DNA of 11,052 bases from Lachnoclostridium sp. UBA1781 (GTDB lineage: Bacteria > Bacillota > Clostridia > Lachnospirales > Lachnospiraceae). Position 1 is the stretch's first letter. Each line of letters begins with the position of its first letter. Under the pieces are notes generated by a model. The model was not told the origin of the DNA, did not search any database, and saw only the letters and a list, made by a program, of their open reading frames with translations. This document shows, in pieces, positions 7,112-11,052 of the stretch. The stretch covers positions 1 through 11,052 of the forward strand of contig DCGJ01000129.1 of NCBI GenBank assembly GCA_002315495.1, written 5' to 3'. The position numbers were made by a program, and so were the translations under genes.

Positions 7112-7915
7112 CTATTTCTTTCTCTTTCCGTACAAATAAATGCTGATATACTGTTTTCCCTTTCGGCTGACGCCCCCAAACTCTCCCACGGTAAATCGAC
7201 CAAATCCGCGAATGGTAACCTTGTCTCCGACCGCAAGCATACGGCTGTTATTTTCCTCAAGTCGTCCGTTTCGAAAGACAAGTTTTCTGCGAAATAATTC
7301 CACGGTATCACTGCGGGACAGATCGAACACCTTGGAAATCACGCCGTCAATTCGCTCCGAGCTGACGGACACATTGACCTCCTCCGGCTCGCCTACAGCC
7401 ACCTTCGGAAGCTCTGCGATTTCTTTTACCGAAACCGACGTATGGCGAATCTGAGTGAGTTCTCGACAGATATATTCTACCATAGTAGAAAGGCATACAA
7501 TATAGGTTTTCGTCTTTGAAACGAAGATATCTCCCAGTACACTACGCTCGATTCCAAGACTCATTAGGGCACCTAACACATCCCGGTGGGACAGGTCATC
7601 CGCAAACTTTGCCTGAAGCGGCGCGACCTCCAAAACAGCGATGGGAAATGCTTCCTCGTAGCCGAGCATCTCCTCGCTTCCGAATCGAAGAAGTACCCGC
7701 TCCGCACCTTCGCTTCCACCCTCCATGGTATACGGAACATGTCGCAATTCCTGCTCGACCTCGAACCAGTCCGCGAGTTCTCCCAGCCCTAAGAAGTCGG
7801 TAAATGTGTAGCGATTCTCCCGATAACATCGGTTCGCCAGTTCACGAAATCGATTTTTCATCAAATCATTGGAATCCATACCGTGCTCTCTTCCCTTCTT
7901 CTTTTTCGCATTCAT
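7112..7915 (-). CDS. ylmH: YlmH-family S4-domain RNA-binding protein
   Basis: YlmH proteins carry a C-terminal S4 RNA-binding domain; B. subtilis YlmH has been linked to ribosome quality control and stalled large-subunit handling. The family core LSHRDVLGALMSLGIERSVLGDI is at residues 108-130, and the S4 domain at about 184-250 contains SERIDGVISKVFDLSRS and VGDKVTIRGFGRF. The C-terminus ends basic (GKRKK). The chosen ATG at 7915 gives 267 residues and has AGGGG 5 bases upstream. An ATG at 7879 (255 residues, closer to typical family length) is the main alternative but lacks a good ribosome site. Further upstream in-frame codons lie in or before the predicted promoter and are unlikely starts. 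ylmH is usually found with ylmEFG-divIVA; here it instead heads a run with an epimerase and an unknown membrane protein. Confidence 0.9.
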   Translation of the reverse strand: MNAKKKKGREHGMDSNDLMKNRFRELANRCYRENRYTFTDFLGLGELADWFEVEQELRHVPYTMEGGSEGAERVLLRFGSEEMLGYEEAFPIAVLEVAPLQAKFADDLSHRDVLGALMSLGIERSVLGDIFVSKTKTYIVCLSTMVEYICRELTQIRHTSVSVKEIAELPKVAVGEPEEVNVSVSSERIDGVISKVFDLSRSDTVELFRRKLVFRNGRLEENNSRMLAVGDKVTIRGFGRFTVGEFGGVSRKGKQYISIYLYGKRKK

Positions 7916-7933
7916 TGCAGCCCCTATGATAAC

Positions 7934-7955
7934 GAAAGGTATTTCCTTACCTTTC
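7934..7955 (-). promoter_or_regulatory. Perfect hairpin in the ylmH leader
   Basis: GAAAGGTA (7934-7941) and TACCTTTC (7948-7955) are a perfect 8-bp inverted repeat around a 6-base loop. It begins at about the predicted transcription start of ylmH (near 7952) and ends 18 bases before the chosen ATG. It may be a 5' stabilising hairpin, a translation-control element or a repressor site. No run of U follows, so it is not a classical attenuator. Confidence 0.45.
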
Positions 7956-7958
7956 ATT

Positions 7959-7987
7959 ATTCTACCATACGAAACACAGCCGTACAA
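7959..7987 (-). promoter_or_regulatory. Predicted sigma-A promoter for the ylmH operon
   Basis: On the minus strand TTGTAC (7982-7987), a 17-base spacer and TAGAAT (7959-7964) with a TGG extension form a good promoter. Its position rules out starts of ylmH upstream of about 7950 and supports the ATG at 7915. Confidence 0.65.
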
Positions 7988-7989
7988 CG

Positions 7990-8022
7990 GTTAACAATTC
8001 CTTTTTTATCGTTTACAATTCC
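7990..8022 (+). promoter_or_regulatory. Two direct repeats between ylmH and birA (candidate operator)
   Basis: GTTAACAATTCC (7990-8001) and GTTTACAATTCC (8011-8022) match at 11 of 12 bases and start 21 bases apart, about two helical turns. The second overlaps the birA -35 and the first abuts the ylmH -35. GTTWACAA resembles one half of the palindromic BirA operators described for biotin genes, but the two copies here point the same way and no inverted half-site is seen. The repeats are observed; autoregulation by BirA is a hypothesis. Confidence 0.45.
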
Positions 8023-8040
8023 GTAAGAAAGGAATACAAT
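8012..8040 (+). promoter_or_regulatory. Predicted sigma-A promoter for birA
   Basis: TTTACA (8012-8017), a 17-base spacer and TACAAT (8035-8040) form a good promoter. The leader to the birA ATG is about 35 bases and holds the ribosome site GGGAGG at 8070-8075. The spacer also holds the first arm of ATTCC-N8-GGAAT. Confidence 0.7.
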
Positions 8041-8081
8041 ATGAACTAAAAGGGAACATTTCAAAGATTGGGAGGCGTATC

Positions 8082-9110
8082 ATGAAAGAATTGTCTACAA
8101 AAGAAAAGGTATTAGAATTTCTGGAGCAGAATCCGGACCGATATTATTCCGGGCAAGAAATGGCAGACTATCTCTTTCTCAGTCGTACAGCAGTCTGGAA
8201 GGCCATTCAAAGCCTGGAAAAGGATGGCTATACCATCGAGGCCGTAACCAATCGCGGGTATCGCCTGTCAAATCCGCGAGATACGATTCATTCGGAACAA
8301 GTGGAGCATTTTCTAAGCGAACAACGAATTCCACTTACGGTAACTTATTATGACACGATTGATTCCACCAACGAAGAGGCCAAACGTCTGGCGGCGAAGT
8401 CGTTAGAAGACCGTATTCTGATCGCCAATCATCAGACTGCAGGAAAGGGACGCAAGGGACGCAGTTTCCACTCTCCTTCCGGCACCGGTCTCTACATAAC
8501 ACTGCTACTCCACCCAAACATGGCACTTTCCAAGCTCACGGGCGTTACCGCAATCACGGCGGTAGCGGCAGCCAAGGCAGTGGACAAGGTCGTATTTGAC
8601 GGCGTTGACACCTGCAAAATCAAATGGGTAAATGATTTGTTTTTAAATGAGCGCAAAGTTTCCGGCATCCTCACAGAAGTCTACTCCTCGATGGAGGACG
8701 AATCCGAGAGTTATCTCATTATCGGAATCGGCTTTAACGTGTATGAGCCAAAGGCGGGCTTCCCGAAGGAAATCAAAAAAATAGCGGGTGCTCTTTGCGA
8801 CAGCGAATACCAGAAACACCACCGTCTGACCGACATCAATGGAATCGGTATCCGCACGGCACTGACCTGCGAGCTCGTACGAAACTTTTATTACTATTTC
8901 AAAAATCATGCGGAAGCCCTGGAACTGTATCGGAGCAAATCAACGCTGATTGGTGCTTACGTGAAGATTAACGCATTTTCCGAACTTCCTAAGAGCCGTC
9001 GCTACGCCAAGGTGCTCGGCATCTCCGACCGGTATCGTCTTGAAGTGGAATATGATGACGGAGTAAAAGACGAGCTGCAGTCCGGCGAGGTCAGTGTTGT
9101 GAAATATTAA
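8082..9110 (+). CDS. birA: Bifunctional biotin-protein ligase / repressor BirA
   Basis: BirA activates biotin as biotinyl-AMP and attaches it to the carboxyl-carrier lysine of biotin enzymes. The longer type, as here (342 residues), also represses biotin genes. Residues 5-62 form a winged helix-turn-helix (YYSGQEMADYLFLSRTAVWK, wing ending NRGYRL). The catalytic domain shows DSTN at 94-97, the biotinyl-AMP loop GKGRKGR at 121-127, KWVNDLF at 181-187 and GIGFNV at 215-220. The C-terminal SH3-like domain covers about 288-340. K181 of the KWVND motif is retained, with V where many enzymes have P. The ATG has GGGAGG 6 bases upstream. It stands alone between a divergent ylmH and a convergent Nudix gene, with no biotin synthesis or transport genes in the window. 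Targets of repression therefore lie elsewhere, unless it controls itself. Confidence 0.96.
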   Translation: MKELSTKEKVLEFLEQNPDRYYSGQEMADYLFLSRTAVWKAIQSLEKDGYTIEAVTNRGYRLSNPRDTIHSEQVEHFLSEQRIPLTVTYYDTIDSTNEEAKRLAAKSLEDRILIANHQTAGKGRKGRSFHSPSGTGLYITLLLHPNMALSKLTGVTAITAVAAAKAVDKVVFDGVDTCKIKWVNDLFLNERKVSGILTEVYSSMEDESESYLIIGIGFNVYEPKAGFPKEIKKIAGALCDSEYQKHHRLTDINGIGIRTALTCELVRNFYYYFKNHAEALELYRSKSTLIGAYVKINAFSELPKSRRYAKVLGISDRYRLEVEYDDGVKDELQSGEVSVVKY

Positions 9111-9161
9111 TTCGACGCAATCGATTCGTTCCATCGAAAATGCCGAACATGTCAAAAAATG

Positions 9162-9749
9162 CTACTTTTCCTCAGGAAATGAAACAATCTCCCGGGCCGG
9201 AAGTCCGAGGTACACGCGGAGTACATTGAGTCCCTGGCGAGGAACGCAAAACGTCTGATTCCGAAGACTGCACTGTTCCGTAACATACTCCAAATCAAAC
9301 CACGCGGCGGACTCAACCTCTTCTTTCTGAACATGAAGAGAAGCTGCATCCAGGTCCTTTTCAAGTGCATAAACAAAAGAGAACTCGTTGTCTCGAAACA
9401 TCTGTCCGTGGAACTCCTTTTCGTAATGAATATGAAAGGTACCGGCCACTTCCAATTCCTCTTCGGAAGCAGAGATGCCCAGCTCCTCAAAAAGTTCGCG
9501 AACAGCGGACGGAAGCGGTTCTTCACCTGCCTGAATATGCCCCGCAGAAGACGTATCGTAACGCCCCGGGAAGGAATCCTTTTGCATCGAACGCTTCTGC
9601 AAAAGCACATCAAAGCCCTGCTCCTTGCGTCGATACACCCACACATGAGCCGTTCGGTGACGAATGTCCTCGCGATGGGCAACACAACGTTCTACGCGCT
9701 CCCCGGTAGGCTTTCCCTGTTCATCCACCACATCAAAAAACTCTGCCAT
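9162..9749 (-). CDS. Nudix hydrolase, IPP-isomerase-like (YfcD type)
   Basis: Nudix enzymes cleave or act on nucleoside diphosphates linked to another group, with a Mg-binding helix. The complete box GX5EX7REUXEEXGU is present at residues 70-92 (G70, E76, R84, E85, E88, E89, G91). The preceding segments HRTAHVWVYRR and LLQKRSMQKDSFPGRYDTSS are typical of the subgroup related to type-1 isopentenyl-diphosphate isomerase, such as E. coli YfcD. The protein is 195 residues, cytoplasmic and complete. Substrate cannot be deduced: an isomerase or a hydrolase role is possible. The ribosome site is weak (GAGG, about 8 bases from the ATG). It converges on birA across a 51-base gap that has no convincing hairpin, and it is separated from the upstream gene by a terminator. 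Confidence 0.93.
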   Translation of the reverse strand: MAEFFDVVDEQGKPTGERVERCVAHREDIRHRTAHVWVYRRKEQGFDVLLQKRSMQKDSFPGRYDTSSAGHIQAGEEPLPSAVRELFEELGISASEEELEVAGTFHIHYEKEFHGQMFRDNEFSFVYALEKDLDAASLHVQKEEVESAAWFDLEYVTEQCSLRNQTFCVPRQGLNVLRVYLGLPAREIVSFPEEK

Positions 9750-9766
9750 TACAATACCTCGCTTAC

Positions 9767-9796
9767 ATCTTAAAACATTGAAAAGACGCCTGTAAA
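9767..9796 (-). promoter_or_regulatory. Possible promoter for the Nudix gene
   Basis: On the minus strand TTTACA (9791-9796) and TAAGAT (9767-9772) are 18 bases apart. The -35 lies in the loop of the upstream terminator hairpin, so terminator and promoter would overlap. The expected transcript leader is very short (about 10-15 bases). Confidence 0.4.
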
Positions 9797-9807
9797 AGGC
9801 GCCTTTT
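9781..9807 (-). terminator. Terminator after the PIN-like gene
   Basis: AAAAGACGCC and GGCGCCTTTT form a 10-bp stem with one G-U pair and a 7-base loop. On the minus strand it begins 4 bases after the PIN-like gene stop and ends in TTTT. It also has an A/T-flanked form able to work in the other direction. Confidence 0.75.
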
Positions 9808-9811
9808 TCGG

Positions 9812-10984
9812 TTATTCCGGAGTGTTCTCCGTTTCTTTTTTCATCTGATTCTCACGCTCTCTCACAAGCTGATTAAAATGCGCTCTCTTCACCTTGTAGA
9901 TCTCCGTTGCACGGTCGTTATCACGAATCTCGCTCATCAGTTTATTATGAAATTCTTCCTTGGTAAGGCTTTCCTTCATCAGGCGCTCAACCATAGCCTT
10001 TTCCTCGGCGGAAAGCGGTGCATTTTTCTTATCCTCGACTTCCTTAGGCGCTTTTGATTTTGCATCCGGCTTCGCGTCGCGACTCATTTCCTTACCGGCC
10101 GTCTTCCCATCGCGATTCATCTCTTTCACGATATCAGCAACGCTCAGATTGTCCATCTTTGCTTCGTCAACCAATGGCTTTGGTGCTGCGATTGGCTTGC
10201 TGACCGGCTTCGGGTCAGAGGTGGAACGGGTAACGGAATGGGTAACCGGCGTGTCCGTCGACTTTGGTCCATTCACGAGCTTCGGCTCATTCACCGGCTT
10301 TGCATCCTTCTGCGTGTGAGATGTTTTCGGATTGTTTTGATTGTTTTGATTATTCTGCTTCGGCCCGTTCTTTGGTCCGTTTGCCGGCTTATTCTTGCCG
10401 TTCGGATTGTTGTTATTCCGATTCGGGTTGCGGTCATTCTTGCGATTCGGGTAATTCCCCTTCTCGTTCTTCTGACCGTTTGGAGCTTTCTTTCCGTTTG
10501 CAGTCGTCCGCTTGGACTTGCCCTTCTCGAACACCTCGTGCTCCGTCTGGTTCTCCACCACGGCCTTCTTCTTTCCGAAAATGCTGCTCAAGAATCCACC
10601 GCTCACATCGTTTCGGGAAATCACTTCCTGAATGTTTACCAGACGCTCGATCGTCTCCCCGGTCATACTCTGCATCTCCTTGATGGCCGGCTCATAACCC
10701 TTATCCTGGGAAATGATGTAGTACGCCTTTGCGGATTTCTTCGCAATATCGTACCCCAGATGCACCATGATAATGAAATCAAGTGCATTTTTCGCGATCT
10801 GATCGTTAGTAATCAATTCCACCGCTGCGTTACAGTGAAGAATACTTTCCGCTTCGATCAAAGATAATTTGGAGCATTTCGGTCCGAGAAAAATCTTCAC
10901 ATGGTCCTTCTCGTCGAGTTTGAGCAACCCATTCAATCCGGAGGTGCTCACATTTTCAAAATCAACATAAATAAGTCTTTTCAT
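9812..10984 (-). CDS. PIN/NYN-like nuclease-domain protein with long disordered Asn/Lys/Pro-rich region
   Basis: Residues 1-125 look like a PIN/NYN-type metal-dependent RNase fold: YVDFENV at 6-12 (D8, E10, N11), NALDFIIMVHLGY at 66-78 (D69) and YYIISQDKGYEPAIKEM at 88-104 (D94), which gives the expected spread of acidic residues. Residues about 135-320 are low complexity, rich in Asn, Lys, Pro and Gly, with NNQNNQNN near 211-218, and are almost certainly disordered and strongly basic. Residues about 323-385 form a helical, charged C-terminal segment (SAEEKAMVERLM, EEFHNKLMSEI, KVKRAHFNQLV). The start is the ATG at 10984 with AAGGA 6 bases upstream; the in-frame codon just before it is TTG. 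It lies 27 bases downstream of another gene. Activity on RNA is inferred from the fold; the partner or target is unknown. Confidence 0.8.
   Translation of the reverse strand: MKRLIYVDFENVSTSGLNGLLKLDEKDHVKIFLGPKCSKLSLIEAESILHCNAAVELITNDQIAKNALDFIIMVHLGYDIAKKSAKAYYIISQDKGYEPAIKEMQSMTGETIERLVNIQEVISRNDVSGGFLSSIFGKKKAVVENQTEHEVFEKGKSKRTTANGKKAPNGQKNEKGNYPNRKNDRNPNRNNNNPNGKNKPANGPKNGPKQNNQNNQNNPKTSHTQKDAKPVNEPKLVNGPKSTDTPVTHSVTRSTSDPKPVSKPIAAPKPLVDEAKMDNLSVADIVKEMNRDGKTAGKEMSRDAKPDAKSKAPKEVEDKKNAPLSAEEKAMVERLMKESLTKEEFHNKLMSEIRDNDRATEIYKVKRAHFNQLVRERENQMKKETENTPE
10331..10357 (-). repeat. Nine-base tandem repeat encoding QNN units
   Basis: On the + strand ATTGTTTTG occurs twice in tandem, followed by the related ATTATTCTG, encoding three QNN units in the disordered part of the PIN-like protein. 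Such short tandem repeats may change length between strains. Confidence 0.8.
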
Positions 10985-11011
10985 CAATCTTCCTTTTCTC
11001 CCTGAGGCCGG

Positions 11012-11052
11012 TTATCTGCCCAGCAACTCATCCAGGGTTAACCCGTAGGAAG
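11012..11052 (-). CDS. Likely C-terminal end of an upstream gene
   Basis: On the minus strand one frame is open from the window edge to a TAA at 11012-11014 and reads SYGLTLDELLGR. It has the look of a real protein end, while the other two frames stop within the same 41 bases. It ends 27 bases before the PIN-like start, consistent with an operon. Too little is present to name the protein. Confidence 0.45.
   Translation of the reverse strand, partial: SYGLTLDELLGR

Noticed and set aside
9121..9137. Hairpin TCGAT/ATCGA between birA and the Nudix gene as a terminator
   Set aside because: The stem has only 5 bp and no T-tract follows on either strand.
9333..9773. 146-codon open frame on the + strand opposite the Nudix gene
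   Set aside because: The minus-strand frame has a complete Nudix box; the antisense frame has no recognisable motif.
10238..10867. 209-codon open frame on the + strand opposite the PIN-like gene
   Set aside because: It is hydrophobic only because Asn/Lys codons read as Val/Ile/Leu on the other strand; the minus-strand frame has motifs, a ribosome site and a terminator.

Overview
The window looks like an ordinary chromosomal stretch from a Gram-positive anaerobe of the Clostridia, most likely a Lachnospiraceae member. This is inferred from gene content: a clostridial-type MnmA with a TCCSLDDVEDAR block, a YlmH-type S4 protein, a BirA with an N-terminal helix-turn-helix, a (Thr-Pro)-linked CotH lipoprotein and a TM2/zinc-ribbon protein. 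It also fits the strong AGGAGG-like ribosome binding sites and the sigma-A-type promoters with 17-bp spacers. I see no phage, transposon, CRISPR, tRNA or rRNA signal.

Layout. Positions 1-610 hold the 3' end of a sodium:amino-acid symporter gene (AGCS family, + strand). It is interrupted by an in-frame amber codon 34 codons before the frame's next stop, and a strong hairpin terminator follows. Positions 635-4381 carry three minus-strand genes: an M32 metallocarboxypeptidase, a zinc-ribbon/TM2 membrane protein and a CotH-family surface lipoprotein. The last two are tightly coupled, and a perfect hairpin separates them from the peptidase. A divergent promoter region at 4382-4532 drives cotH leftwards and mnmA (tRNA 2-thiouridylase) rightwards. 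mnmA converges, with a 10-bp gap, on a minus-strand three-gene run: ylmH, a galactose-mutarotase-like aldose epimerase and a two-helix membrane protein of unknown function (promoter near 7960-7987, last stop at 5614). A second divergent region at 7916-8081 separates ylmH from birA (+), and it contains two 12-bp direct repeats that may be an operator. birA converges on a minus-strand IPP-isomerase-like Nudix hydrolase. Upstream of that, behind a terminator, is a PIN/NYN-like nuclease-domain protein with a long Asn/Lys/Pro-rich disordered region. The last 41 bases appear to be the end of one more minus-strand gene.

How the genes work together. There is no single pathway here. The set is mainly housekeeping: tRNA thiolation, biotinylation, peptide turnover, sugar anomer interconversion, nucleotide or prenyl-diphosphate metabolism and amino-acid import. 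Three less-characterised items are mixed in: the CotH/TM2 pair, the 184-residue membrane protein and the PIN-like protein. No clear new defence or mobile system is visible. The points most worth checking are the amber codon in the symporter, the repeats in the birA control region, the PIN-like protein with its disordered linker, and the CotH/TM2 coupling.
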